Shown one piece after another: positions 16,254 to 24,688 of a stretch of DNA of 42,606 nucleotides. The stretch lies in the NCBI RefSeq assembly GCF_001815985.1, contig NZ_KV823531.1, forward strand, positions 1 through 42,606, in the 5' to 3' direction. The stretch is from Corynebacterium sp. HMSC27B11 (GTDB lineage Bacteria > Actinomycetota > Actinomycetes > Mycobacteriales > Mycobacteriaceae). The notes below the pieces were generated by a model, which saw only the letters and a program-made list of their open reading frames with translations, was not told the origin of the DNA and ran no database searches. The position numbers and the translations under genes are program-made. Numbering within the stretch: position 1 is the first letter of the stretch; each line of letters begins with the position of its first letter.

Positions 16254-17372
16254 CTACTGAACCTGGGCCGGCTGCACCTGCCGGTGCGGGGAGTCCGGCC
16301 CCTCCGCCACCAGCGTGGCGTGGGTCGGCGGGTCGGAGGGTACGTGCGCCGGGCGGCGGCGCTCGAACTCCTCCCGCAGGACCGGCACGATCTCCCTACC
16401 GAGGATCTCAATCTGCTCGAGCACCATCTCCTGCGGCAGGCCGGCGTGGTCGATCAGGAAGAGCTGGCGCTGGTAGTCGCCTACGGCGTCAGCGTAACCC
16501 AGGTAACGCTCGATGATCTGCTCCGGGGTGCCGACCGTCAGCGGGGTGATGCGCTCGAATTCCTCCAGCGACGGGCCGTGCCCATAGACCGGGGCGTTGT
16601 CGAAGAACGGCCGGAAGGTGGCCTTTGCTTCCTTTTCGGTATCGGCAGCGAAGATCTGCCCACCCAGCCCGACGATCGCCTGGTCGGCCGCACCGTGCCC
16701 GTAGTGCTCGAAGCGCTGGCGGTACAGGCGCACCAGCTGCTGGGTGTGCTCGATGTTCCAGAAGATGTGGTTATGGAAGAACCCGTCCCCGTAGTACGCG
16801 GCCTGCTCGGCGACCTCCGGGGAGCGAATGGAACCGTGCCACACGAAGGGCGGGACGTCGTCCAAAGGACGTGGGGTGGACGTGAACTGTTGCAGTGGGG
16901 TGCGGAATTCGCCCTTCCACGTCAGGTCCTCTTCGCGCCACAGGCGACGCAGCAGGTGGTAATTCTCTACGGAAAGGGGAATCGACTTGCGGATGTCCTT
17001 GCCGAACCACGGATAGACGGGGCCGGTGTTGCCGCGGCCGAGCATGAGGTCCACACGTCCCTCCGCGAGGTGCTGGACGTAGGCGTAATCCTCCGCGATC
17101 CGCACCGGGTCGGTGGTGGTGATCAGCGTGGTCGCGGTGGAGAGCTGGAGGGTCTCGGTCTGCGCGGCGAGGTTGGCCATCAGCACGGGTGGGTTCGCGG
17201 GCGCGACGAACGGTGGATTGTGGTGCTGCCCCGTGGCGAAGACGTCGAGCCCCTCGGCCTCTGCCTTCTTCGCGATCTCGACGGTGTTCTTGATGCGCTC
17301 GTGCTCGCTGGGCACGTCCCCCGTGACAGGGTTGGGGGTGACATCGCCGATGGTGAAGATTCCGAATTGCAT
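16254..17372 (-). CDS. Luciferase-like flavin-dependent monooxygenase (CE1758 type)
   Basis: This 372-residue TIM-barrel enzyme of the LLM class should use reduced FMN from the adjacent reductase to oxygenate an organic substrate. Typical blocks are QFGIFTIGDV at the N-terminus, GLDVFATGQHHNPPF (about 41-55), LSTATTLITTTDPVRIAEDYAYVQHLAEGRVDLMLGRG (about 77-114) and FVWHGSIRSPEVAEQAAYYGDGFF (about 176-199). The last 40 residues are Pro/His/Gln-rich and probably disordered. The ATG follows TAAGGT by seven bases, so the mRNA is probably leaderless. Its promoter region (17373-17448) is shared with the divergent methyltransferase. Flavin-dependent degradation or desulfonation are possible roles, but nothing here fixes the substrate. 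Confidence 0.9.
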   Translation of the reverse strand: MQFGIFTIGDVTPNPVTGDVPSEHERIKNTVEIAKKAEAEGLDVFATGQHHNPPFVAPANPPVLMANLAAQTETLQLSTATTLITTTDPVRIAEDYAYVQHLAEGRVDLMLGRGNTGPVYPWFGKDIRKSIPLSVENYHLLRRLWREEDLTWKGEFRTPLQQFTSTPRPLDDVPPFVWHGSIRSPEVAEQAAYYGDGFFHNHIFWNIEHTQQLVRLYRQRFEHYGHGAADQAIVGLGGQIFAADTEKEAKATFRPFFDNAPVYGHGPSLEEFERITPLTVGTPEQIIERYLGYADAVGDYQRQLFLIDHAGLPQEMVLEQIEILGREIVPVLREEFERRRPAHVPSDPPTHATLVAEGPDSPHRQVQPAQVQ

Positions 17373-17379
17373 ACCCTTA

Positions 17380-17385
17380 ACCTTA
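17380..17385 (-). promoter_or_regulatory. -10 element for leaderless monooxygenase transcript
   Basis: On the minus strand TAAGGT ends seven bases before the ATG at 17372. A second TAAGGGT directly abuts the start. Confidence 0.45.
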
Positions 17386-17436
17386 ACCCAAACGTACGTG
17401 ACATATCACCTAAGTGCGGTGGGAAGTCCGCTCACC

Positions 17437-17442
17437 TAGCAT
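17437..17442 (+). promoter_or_regulatory. -10 element for leaderless methyltransferase transcript
   Basis: TAGCAT ends six bases before the ATG at 17449 and no ribosome site is present. Confidence 0.5.
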
Positions 17443-17448
17443 GAAGCC

Positions 17449-18333
17449 ATGAATCCCGAAGCCCAGAATCCAACCCCTCCAGCACAAACCGTGCCGCACC
17501 CACACGCCTTCCCCGCGCCGCTCGACGTCCCCGAATTCCTGCTACCCCACCTGAGCGCGAACACCCGCCTGCTCGACGCGGGCTGCGGGCAGGGCTCCCT
17601 CACAATGAACCTTGCCGAACACATCACCCAACTCGGCGGCGCACCCGCCCAGGTCACCGGGGTCGACCAGTCCGCTGACGCGATCGCGGAGGCCACTGAG
17701 CTCGCTGCGGAAAAGTCGCTGGACGTCCCGTTCCAGCAGGCGGATATCCACCAGCTCCCCTTCGCGGACGCCACCTTCGACGTCGTCTTCTGCCACCAGG
17801 TCCTCCACCACGTCGCAGACCCGCAGGTCGTACTCCAGGAGTTCCGTCGCGTCACGAAGCCCGGCGGCATCATCGCCGTCCGGGACGCCGACTTCGGCGC
17901 GATGACGTGGTTCCCACCCAACCCGGGGCTATCCCGCTGGCGCGCGACCTTCTCCGTCGGGCTGGCAACCCACGACGGCAACCCCGCGATGGGTCGCCAG
18001 CTGCCGCATACCTTCTACTCCGCTGGGCTCACCGACCTCAGCGTGTCCGGCAGCCTGACCGCCTACGCCAGCGAGGCCGAGCGCGAAGCGCTGGCCGAGA
18101 AGTGGACACGGCGCAGCATGTCACCCCGCTACGCCCGCACCACTGCCGCCGCACTGGGTGAGGACTTCCCCGATACCGCGGTGACGGATGACGGCGAGCT
18201 CGTGCCCGGCCAGCTCGGCACGGTCACCCGCGAGGCGCTGACCCAGATCACCGAGGGCTGGTCCCAATGGGCAGGCACCGGTGGCGCGGCGTTCTTCATC
18301 CCGAATACCGAGGTCATCGCAAAGGTGCACTAG
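17449..18333 (+). CDS. Class I SAM-dependent methyltransferase
   Basis: This 294-residue methyltransferase has a standard Rossmann core. Motif I is RLLDAGCGQGSLTMNLAEHI (about residues 40-60), the acidic end of strand 2 is VTGVDQSADAI, motif II is FDVVFCHQVLHHVADPQVVLQEFRRVTKPGG (about 108-138), and IAVRDADFG follows. The HQVLHHV and KPGG elements place it with the UbiE/small-molecule group, methylating a metabolite or lipid rather than DNA. The substrate cannot be told. It is divergent from the luciferase-like gene with a 76-base shared control region, so a joint pathway is possible but unproven. The start is leaderless. Confidence 0.88.
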   Translation: MNPEAQNPTPPAQTVPHPHAFPAPLDVPEFLLPHLSANTRLLDAGCGQGSLTMNLAEHITQLGGAPAQVTGVDQSADAIAEATELAAEKSLDVPFQQADIHQLPFADATFDVVFCHQVLHHVADPQVVLQEFRRVTKPGGIIAVRDADFGAMTWFPPNPGLSRWRATFSVGLATHDGNPAMGRQLPHTFYSAGLTDLSVSGSLTAYASEAEREALAEKWTRRSMSPRYARTTAAALGEDFPDTAVTDDGELVPGQLGTVTREALTQITEGWSQWAGTGGAAFFIPNTEVIAKVH

Positions 18334-18472
18334 GGTTCGCACCGGGTTAGCGCCCCTGAAATCTCGGCGCCCGGCGCTGAGGTGTGCCCCGCCGAGAAAA
18401 ATATTGCGCGCCCACGCCCCACCCATAAGCTCACGCACACCGGCCGGGCGGTTTCGGCCGATCGCGGGAGAA

Positions 18473-19363
18473 CTACTGCTTCTGCAGCGAAGTGCCCTCG
18501 TAGAAGGTGTGCGGATTCGGGCCGCGGCGGCCTGCCTCACCCTCCTCGATCGCGGTGATGCGCTGCATCTGCTCCTCAGTGAGCTGGAAGCCGAACACGT
18601 CCGCGTTGCTGCGGATGCGCTCCGGCTTGGAGCTGCGCGGGATCACCACATCGCCGCGCTGGATGTGCCAGCGGATGATGACCTGCGCGACGGTCACCCC
18701 GTGGGCGTCCGCGATGGCTTGGAAGGCCGGGTTATCCAGGTTCTGCCCCTGCTTCAGCGGGGACCAGGACTCGGTCAAGATGCCGCGCTTGGCGTTCTCA
18801 GCACGCAGCTCATCCTGGTTGAAACCGGGGTGAACCTCGATCTGGTTCACAGCTGGGGTATCACCACTGGCCTGGGTCATCTTGTCCAGGACCTCTGGGT
18901 AGCTATTGCACACGCCGACGCTGGCGGTCTTGCCCTGATCCCGCAGGGTCACCATGTCCCGGTAGGCGGTGGCGAACATGCCGATCTTCTCCACTGGCCA
19001 GTGGACCAGGTAAAGATCCACATAATCCAGGCCGAGGCGCTCCAGGGATGCGTCCAAGGCACCCGCGACACGGTCGTGGCTATCGTTCCACAGCTTCGTA
19101 GTAACGAAGAGCTGCTCGCGGGTCACCTCGCCGGCATCGATGGCGTCCTGGATAGCGCGGCCGACCTCTTCCTCGTTGCCGTAGACAGCGGCGGTGTCGA
19201 TATGGCGGTAGCCCGCGGTGATCGCGGCCCGCACAGCGTTGTAGCAGGTCTCGCCGGACAGCTGGAAGGTACCAAAACCGAGCTGCGGGATCTGCCGCCC
19301 ATCGTTCATGGTCAGCAGCGGGATGTCGGAATTATTGTCCAGATTCTGAGTAATAGTTGGCAT
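18473..19363 (-). CDS. Aldo/keto reductase (2,5-diketo-D-gluconate reductase type)
   Basis: This NADPH-dependent carbonyl reductase has about 296 residues. The family tetrad is present: Asp and Tyr in HIDTAAVYGNEEEVG, Lys in VTTKLWND, and His in YLVHWPVE. The C-terminal NADPH site is VIPRSSKPERIRSNADVFGFQLTEEQMQRI. Three starts are possible (19363, 19387, 19450). I chose 19363 because family members begin a few residues before PLLTMNDGRQIPQLGFGT, although its GGGAGG site is only one base away; a TAGACA box lies seven bases upstream. It is probably transcribed alone, divergent from the ABC exporter. Physiological substrates of this group are broad aldehydes and ketones. Confidence 0.9.
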   Translation of the reverse strand: MPTITQNLDNNSDIPLLTMNDGRQIPQLGFGTFQLSGETCYNAVRAAITAGYRHIDTAAVYGNEEEVGRAIQDAIDAGEVTREQLFVTTKLWNDSHDRVAGALDASLERLGLDYVDLYLVHWPVEKIGMFATAYRDMVTLRDQGKTASVGVCNSYPEVLDKMTQASGDTPAVNQIEVHPGFNQDELRAENAKRGILTESWSPLKQGQNLDNPAFQAIADAHGVTVAQVIIRWHIQRGDVVIPRSSKPERIRSNADVFGFQLTEEQMQRITAIEEGEAGRRGPNPHTFYEGTSLQKQ

Positions 19364-19508
19364 GCCTCCCTGTCTACCTTTTTCCATCACACCCCGCTGC
19401 ACCCAGAACTGATCGGTACAATCCTTCGCACACAGAAACGTCGCAGACATTCACGCGTTTCTGCCCTCAGAAGGCACCGGCCGCGACCGACTTCAAGCAA
19501 AGGACTGC

Positions 19509-20447
19509 ATGACAGGAACCGCCCTCTACATCGAGAAATTAAATAAATTCTACGGCGACCACCACGTGTTGAAGGACATGAGCTTCTCGGTCCAACCAGG
19601 CGAGATCTACGGCTTCGTTGGCTCCAACGGCGCGGGAAAATCCACGACGATGCGCGTCGCTCTGGGAGTCCTAGCAGCTGACTCGGGGGAGGTCCGCCTG
19701 GGTAGCACCCCAATGAACGACGACTTGCGCCGCCGGATCGGCTACATGCCGGAGGAGCGCGGGCTCTACAACAAGGAAAAGATCGCCGACCAGCTGAGCT
19801 TCTTCGGCCGCCTCCACGGCATGGATAAGTCCGCTGCTTCCAACGCCGCTCAGGACCTGCTGGAGCGCCTGGACCTTGGGAAACGCACCCAGGACAAGCT
19901 GGAGGAGCTCTCCCTGGGCAATCAGCAGCGCGTCCAGCTGGCGGCCTCCCTCATCCACGACCCGGACGTCCTCATCCTGGACGAGCCCTTCTCGGGGCTG
20001 GATCCGGTCGCGGTGCAGGTCATGTCCGACATGCTCGTCGAGCGAGCCCAGCGTGGCGTGCCCGTACTCTTCAGCTCCCACCAGCTGGATCTTGTCCAGC
20101 GGCTCTGCGACCGCGTGGGCATCATCACCGCCGGCCAGATGCAGGCCGAGGGTGGCGTCCAGGAACTGCGTGAGCGCGGCCCGGTCGTCTTCGAGGTCGG
20201 CACCCCGGCGCGCGACTGGTACCCGGAGTTCGCCACCGTCGTGGGCGAGGACGACGGCACCGTCCTGCTGGAGGTCGATCGCCAGGACCGCGACCAGGAG
20301 CTGCTGCGCGATGCGCTCGCGGCCGGGCCGGTGCACAACTTCCAGCGCCGCATCCCCGACCTGACCGACCTGTTCCAGGAGGTCATCCAGGGGGCGAAGC
20401 AGCAGGCCACGGAAGAAAGCACGAACCGCGCGGGAGGTACCGCATGA
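19509..20447 (+). CDS. ABC exporter ATP-binding protein (NatA-like)
   Basis: This 312-residue ATPase drives the membrane protein encoded next. Walker A is GSNGAGKSTT (about residues 38-47), the ABC signature is LSLGNQQRVQLAASL (about 137-151), Walker B is VLILDEPFSGLDP, and the switch His is in LFSSHQLDLVQRL. The GYMPEERGLY segment near residue 80 is characteristic of the Nat/DrrA group. The C-terminal 90 residues form the extra domain of that group (QDRDQELLRDALAAG onward). An AAAGGA site precedes the ATG. Its TGA overlaps the permease ATG (ATGA). Likely export roles are sodium, a drug or a lipid; the substrate is not evident. Confidence 0.92.
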   Translation: MTGTALYIEKLNKFYGDHHVLKDMSFSVQPGEIYGFVGSNGAGKSTTMRVALGVLAADSGEVRLGSTPMNDDLRRRIGYMPEERGLYNKEKIADQLSFFGRLHGMDKSAASNAAQDLLERLDLGKRTQDKLEELSLGNQQRVQLAASLIHDPDVLILDEPFSGLDPVAVQVMSDMLVERAQRGVPVLFSSHQLDLVQRLCDRVGIITAGQMQAEGGVQELRERGPVVFEVGTPARDWYPEFATVVGEDDGTVLLEVDRQDRDQELLRDALAAGPVHNFQRRIPDLTDLFQEVIQGAKQQATEESTNRAGGTA

Positions 20448-21628
20448 GTTACACCAGTTCAAACACGATCCGTACCGTCGCCGCCCGTGAGATCGCCGTC
20501 GCGGTGCGGAACAAGGGAATCATCTTCTCCCTGATCATCACGCTCATCCTCGCGATCGGCGGTATCGGAGTAGCCAGCTACTTCAACAACCGGGAGGACG
20601 ACGCCCCGACACTCGCGGTGGTGGGCATATCGGCCAAGCAGTTCAACCAGGTCCAGGACGCCCTGGGTGAGAACGTGGAAAAACTCGCCGTCGCCGACGC
20701 CACCGGCCGCGATGCCGCGGAAGCCGCGGTGAAGGAAGACATCGACGCAGCCCTGATCAAGACCGACGAAGGCTACGAGCTGCTCAGCGACGGGCAACCC
20801 AAGAGCAGCGTCCAGGCCACCGTCGCGGCCGTGACGAGCACGCTGACCCAGAACGAAGCCCTAGATAAGCTCGGCATCAACCCGCAGGAATTCGGCGAGG
20901 CGATGGGTGCTGCAAACGTGAAAACCACGGACATCAGCGAGGATCCTGTCGAAGAGCAAATGGGCGCGATCGTCACCGTCATGCTGGGGATGATGTTGAT
21001 GACCTTCTTCATCATGCTCTTCGCCGGAAATATCGGCGGGCGCATCACCGAGGAGAAGTCCTCTCGCGTCGTGGAGATCATCCTGGCGAGCGTGCGGCCG
21101 CTGGACTTCCTCGCGGGCAAGCTCATCGGAAACACCATCGTGGGACTGGTAGCCACCGCCGCGATCGTCCTCGCCAGCGTGGCAGCCCTGTCGATCTCCG
21201 GGCTGGCCGATGGCTTCGAGTTCGACATGTCGGTGCTGCCGATGATCCTGGTCTCCTTCATCCTGGGCATGCTCTTCTTCGGCAGTCTTTACGCTGCCGC
21301 GGGATCGATGGTTAGCCGCACCGAAGACTTACAGTCCACGCAGATGCCGATCCTGCTGTTCGTCTTCGGCATGATCTACGCCCCCGCGTTCGGCTTCAAT
21401 GCGCTCGACAGCACCATCATGCAGGTACTCGGCTGGCTTCCGCCGTTCAGCCTGGCCGTCGCCCCGCTGCAGTACGTGGCCGGGCACATGAGCTTGCCAG
21501 CGGTACTCGCAGCCTATGGGCTCTGCGTCGTCGCGGTCATCGCTGTGCTGGCGCTGGTGGCGCGAATCTACCGCAATGCGATCCTGCATAACGGCAAGAA
21601 GATGAGCTGGATCGGCGCACTGAAATAG
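20444..21628 (+). CDS. ABC-2 type exporter permease (NatB-like)
   Basis: This 394-residue membrane protein pairs with the preceding ATPase by a four-base overlap. It has one N-terminal helix (about 26-46) and then an extracytoplasmic domain of about 130 residues (REDDAPTLAVVG through EDPVEEQMG). Five further helices fill 178-380. The motif GGRITEEKSSRVVEIILASVRPLDFLAGKLIGN after the second helix is the conserved cytoplasmic segment of NatB-type ABC-2 permeases. It ends in a short basic tail (NGKKMSWIGALK). Transcription probably stops in the large hairpin at 21663-21766. Confidence 0.9.
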   Translation: MSYTSSNTIRTVAAREIAVAVRNKGIIFSLIITLILAIGGIGVASYFNNREDDAPTLAVVGISAKQFNQVQDALGENVEKLAVADATGRDAAEAAVKEDIDAALIKTDEGYELLSDGQPKSSVQATVAAVTSTLTQNEALDKLGINPQEFGEAMGAANVKTTDISEDPVEEQMGAIVTVMLGMMLMTFFIMLFAGNIGGRITEEKSSRVVEIILASVRPLDFLAGKLIGNTIVGLVATAAIVLASVAALSISGLADGFEFDMSVLPMILVSFILGMLFFGSLYAAAGSMVSRTEDLQSTQMPILLFVFGMIYAPAFGFNALDSTIMQVLGWLPPFSLAVAPLQYVAGHMSLPAVLAAYGLCVVAVIAVLALVARIYRNAILHNGKKMSWIGALK

Positions 21629-21662
21629 CGATTCAGTGACCTCTGGTTTCAGCCACTCACAG

Positions 21663-21766
21663 CACAACCCCCGCGCGGTTCGTGAACTGCTCCCCCTAGT
21701 CGGTAACTGATTTCTCAGTCCAACTAATGGGGAGCAGTTTTCATTGAGAGCCAGGCGGGGGTTGTG
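21663..21766. repeat. Three-tier nested hairpin, left copy of a repeated palindrome
   Basis: The outer arms are CACAACCCCCGC (21663-21674) and GCGGGGGTTGTG (21755-21766). The middle arms are AACTGCTCCCC (21685-21695) and GGGGAGCAGTT (21729-21739), extended by TAGT/ACTA. The inner arms are ACTGA (21706-21710) and TCAGT (21715-21719) around TTTC. All three are perfect and concentric. The outer stem with its left flank (24 identical bases including CAGCACAACCCCCGCGCGG) recurs at 26986-27033 without the middle part. It lies after natB, so it probably also acts as a terminator, and just before the iron-boxed SIP gene. Confidence 0.8.
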
Positions 21767-21826
21767 TGTGCTCTAGCCCCGGGCACGATCCTCCCCCTGA
21801 CCATCAAACCCAACCCCAGCTCACAC

Positions 21827-21845
21827 TAAGGGTAGGCTTACCAGC
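21827..21845. promoter_or_regulatory. DtxR iron box abutting the second SIP gene
   Basis: TAAGGGTAGGCTTACCAGC matches the DtxR consensus at 15 of 19 positions, with an intact core. It ends three bases before the ATG, so a bound repressor would cover the -10 element (TAGGCT) and start site. Confidence 0.65.
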
Positions 21846-21848
21846 ATT

Positions 21849-22772
21849 ATGTCGAAGAGCCAGAACACCATGGATCCCCTCGCGATCAGCGCCACCCGAC
21901 CCGCTTCATACGTTGATCACCAGCTGCTCGATACCCCAAGCGAGCGCGGTCATCGCATCATCCGCGCTGTGGTCTGCAGCATCAGTGCTCCGGCAAAGAA
22001 TTTGCGTCGGATCGCCGTCCAGTCACCCGAACTAATGGGTTGCCAACTCTCTGGTCCTGATGAGTTCTTTGGCCTCCTCATGCCCCCGACCCCCGGCGCG
22101 CAGCTGCACCTTCCAGATCACGATGGTGGCATTAACATCCGCGCCAGCGTGGCGGCTATGCCGGAGGGGCGGCGCCCGAGTCTGCGTTGGTATACGGTCC
22201 GAATACTTGATTCCGAACGCGGAATCCTCACTTTCGATGTGGTTACGCACGGCATAAACAGCCCTGATGAGGAGCACATCGGCCCCGGGCTTTCTTGGGC
22301 GTTGAACGCCCACGTCGGCGATGACGTCGCTCTGTGGACATGCCAGGGTCTGTGGCATCGTCAGCAGACTTCCCAGACCTTGATTGCCGACCCCTCTGCA
22401 GCGCCTTCCCTCCGCGCCATCCTGGAGTACACGCAGACCTTCGCGCCCGAACAGCTACCCGAGATGCACGTGATTGTGCTTGCCGAAAGCCAGCACGACC
22501 TGGAACCGCTGCTACGTGAACACTGGCAGGACAAGGTAGGCAGCTTAAAAGTTATTCTCCGCCCTACGACAGAGTTCAGCGGCGCCACCCTGTCGCACCT
22601 TCGCCAACTCGACGAAGCCAAGCACCCCGCCACCCGCGCGTCATATGTCTGGGTCGCGGGCGAAGGAGATCTCTGCAAAGAGGTACGGCGCCACGTCATT
22701 GACTCGTGGGGTCTTAAGAGCGACTCCGTGCAATGGTGCCCGTACTGGTTCATCGGCAGGGCTCGCCCTTAG
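21849..22772 (+). CDS. Second siderophore-interacting FAD protein (SIP family)
   Basis: This 307-residue ferric-siderophore reductase homologue is clearly diverged from the one at 13232. The flavin motif is RRPSLRWYTVRILDSERGILTFDVVTHG (about 102-129), with R-x-Y-T present. The GPGLSWALNAHVGDDVALW loop follows, then LIADPSAAPSLRAIL in the pyridine-nucleotide domain, and a final WCPYWFIGRARP. It faces the four-gene iron-siderophore importer convergently, so uptake and reductive release are encoded together. The ATG directly follows the DtxR box and there is no ribosome site, which suggests a leaderless mRNA. An alternative start is ATG 21870. Codon choice looks less GC-biased than in neighbouring housekeeping genes, judged by eye. 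Confidence 0.85.
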   Translation: MSKSQNTMDPLAISATRPASYVDHQLLDTPSERGHRIIRAVVCSISAPAKNLRRIAVQSPELMGCQLSGPDEFFGLLMPPTPGAQLHLPDHDGGINIRASVAAMPEGRRPSLRWYTVRILDSERGILTFDVVTHGINSPDEEHIGPGLSWALNAHVGDDVALWTCQGLWHRQQTSQTLIADPSAAPSLRAILEYTQTFAPEQLPEMHVIVLAESQHDLEPLLREHWQDKVGSLKVILRPTTEFSGATLSHLRQLDEAKHPATRASYVWVAGEGDLCKEVRRHVIDSWGLKSDSVQWCPYWFIGRARP

Positions 22773-22801
22773 CTCGGGTCAGATGACGCCAACCCCGAGC
22801 A

Positions 22802-22834
22802 CCTAGCCACCGCCCTCTGCGGTGTGGCGCTAGG
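22802..22834. terminator. Bidirectional terminator between SIP and siderophore ATPase
   Basis: The arms CCTAGC-CACCGC and GCGGTG-TGGC-GCTAGG enclose the loop CCTCT. The element overlaps the stop codon of the minus-strand ATPase gene. A second GCTCGGG/CCCGAGC hairpin at 22772-22800 covers the end of the plus-strand SIP gene. Confidence 0.65.
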
Positions 22835-23639
22835 AGGCCTGGGTGGGGTTGTCGACGACTCCTCGTGGCACGATGATCGGCGCTGTGCCACGGGGATCCT
22901 CCCACACCTCAGCGCGCAGGCCATAAGCCTCGTGGAGCACATCCTCCGTTAGCGCTTCCCGCGGTGCGCCCTTCGCGATCTTTTTCCCGCCCTTCATCAC
23001 GATCATGGTGTCGCTGAAGGCACCAGCCAGGCTGAGGTCATGCAGCACCGTCACGACTGTCTTGCCCTCCCGAGCGAGCTCGCGCACGATCCCCAGGATC
23101 TCCATCGCATGCGCTGGGTCTAGGTAAGTTGTCGGCTCATCCAGCAACACGACTGGCGTATCCTGCGCCAGCACCATCGCCATCCAGACGCGCTGCCTCT
23201 GGCCACCAGAGAGCGCCGCCACATCACGAGCGGCAAGGTGGTCAGTCGCTGTTTTCTCCAACGCCTCCCGCACCTTCTTCCGGTCCTCGGAGGGCGATTC
23301 GCTCCCACCCCACAGCGCGCGCCGGTAGGGGTGCCTCCCACGCTCCACCAGCTCCCCTACCGTCAGCCCCGGCGGGCAGATCGGATGTTGCGGCAAGAGC
23401 GCGATGAGACGAGCTGCCTCGCGGGCGCCCAAGCTGTGGACGTCCTTATCCGCGACGAGCACCCGCCCCTGGCTAGGAACGAGAAGCCTGGACAGGGCCT
23501 TGAGCAGGGTGGACTTGCCACAGCCATTGGGGCCAAGCAGCGTCGTAACCTGCCCCGGCTGCGCTTCAAAAGAGACATCCTTAACGATGCTCCGGTCCTC
23601 GCTGTAGCCGACCGTCACGTGCTCGACTCGCATACTCAT
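22830..23639 (-). CDS. Iron-siderophore ABC transporter ATP-binding protein
   Basis: This FecE/FepC-type ATPase has 269 residues. Walker A is LLGPNGCGKSTLLKAL (about 36-51), the signature LSGGQRQRVWMAMVLAQ (about 142-158), Walker B VVLLDEPTTYLDPAHAM, and the switch VLHDLSLAG. The phrase RLIALLPQHPICPPGLTVGELVERGRHPY is characteristic of the iron/B12 subgroup. I start it at ATG 23639, which overlaps the TGA of the upstream permease (ATGA). The open frame to 23807 lies inside the permease gene. It is the last gene of the importer operon, powering transfer of ferric siderophore across the inner membrane. Confidence 0.93.
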   Translation of the reverse strand: MSMRVEHVTVGYSEDRSIVKDVSFEAQPGQVTTLLGPNGCGKSTLLKALSRLLVPSQGRVLVADKDVHSLGAREAARLIALLPQHPICPPGLTVGELVERGRHPYRRALWGGSESPSEDRKKVREALEKTATDHLAARDVAALSGGQRQRVWMAMVLAQDTPVVLLDEPTTYLDPAHAMEILGIVRELAREGKTVVTVLHDLSLAGAFSDTMIVMKGGKKIAKGAPREALTEDVLHEAYGLRAEVWEDPRGTAPIIVPRGVVDNPTQAS

Positions 23640-24688
23640 TGGGTCATTCCTTTCACAGTTCCGCCACGCGCGGCCGACCACACCAGCCAAATCAGCGCAG
23701 GTCCGCCGATAATCGCGGTCACCAACCCCACAGGAGCAGTAAAGGGCAACGCACCTGCCACCACCGCGCACACGGCCATGAGCGCGGATCCCGCAACAGC
23801 CGAACACAACGGATGAGGCGTAGGGGTACCGGCCACCAACTTGGCCAACTGAGGAGCCAGCAACGCGATAAAACCGATGGGCCCAACAAAGGAAACCACG
23901 ACCGCAACGATGCCGGTCGCTGCGATAAGCAAGATCGAGCGCACCCCGGTGACATTCACGCCAAGGGTGGAAGCGGTGGCGTCGTCATGAGCAAAAAGTG
24001 GAAGATCGACCGCGACGACGAGACCCAAGACCACAAAAGGCAGCATGCCCAACACCATGGGCAACAACGCTTCGGTGCGTACGAAGCCGGTGGAACCAGC
24101 AAGCCACGTTTGAGCATCGGCAGCACGGGTCAGCTCTGCTTTGAGCAAAAGATACTGCACCAAGGCCTGCGTAAGAAAAGAAAGCGCCAGGCCAATGAGC
24201 ACCACGCGCTGAGAGGTACCAAAGCCACCGAGCAGCATAAGCAACGCGACAATCACCAGGGAGCCGATGAGCGCGAGACCCGCACGCCACCAAAACGTCG
24301 GGATACCCTCGCTCCATGCCGGTCGGGCAAGCACTGTGCCCGCAACGACAAGCACTGCTGCGCCCCCGGAAACGCCGAGGATATCGGGGCTGGCTAGCGG
24401 ATTGCGGGCCATGGCTTGAGTCCATGATCCGGCGAGCCCCAGGGCCGCGCCAACCACGACGGTGGCGATGGCCACGGGAAGGCGCAGATCCCACACAACG
24501 TTGATCGCCTGGCGCGTACCGCCACCGGTGAGAACATCAAGCACCTCAGCCGGGCTGAGCTTCACAGCCCCCTGCCCAAGAATGAGGAAATAACCGAGCA
24601 CCGTGGCGGCGGCGAAGCCTAATGTCGCCAGGAAGATACGCCTGGTGCGAGCGCGCTTGACTGCGTGCAATGCCGTCATCCCGCTCAC
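23636..24688 (-). CDS. FecCD-type iron-siderophore permease, second subunit
   Basis: This 350-residue inner-membrane permease is a homologue of the preceding subunit, and the two presumably form a heterodimer. About nine to ten hydrophobic helices are visible. Family marks are WDLRLPVAIATVVVGAALGLAGSWTQAMARNPLASPDILGVSGGAA (about 66-111), the coupling region GFVRTEALLPMV, and GPIGFIALLAPQLAKLV, which contacts the ATPase. The ATG overlaps the stop of the first permease gene and its own stop overlaps the ATPase start, both by four bases, so the three membrane-complex genes are tightly coupled. Confidence 0.92.
   Translation of the reverse strand: MSGMTALHAVKRARTRRIFLATLGFAAATVLGYFLILGQGAVKLSPAEVLDVLTGGGTRQAINVVWDLRLPVAIATVVVGAALGLAGSWTQAMARNPLASPDILGVSGGAAVLVVAGTVLARPAWSEGIPTFWWRAGLALIGSLVIVALLMLLGGFGTSQRVVLIGLALSFLTQALVQYLLLKAELTRAADAQTWLAGSTGFVRTEALLPMVLGMLPFVVLGLVVAVDLPLFAHDDATASTLGVNVTGVRSILLIAATGIVAVVVSFVGPIGFIALLAPQLAKLVAGTPTPHPLCSAVAGSALMAVCAVVAGALPFTAPVGLVTAIIGGPALIWLVWSAARGGTVKGMTQ

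Noticed and set aside
16284..17444. A 386-codon open frame on the plus strand
   Set aside because: It is antisense to the luciferase-like monooxygenase, has no ribosome site and no family features.
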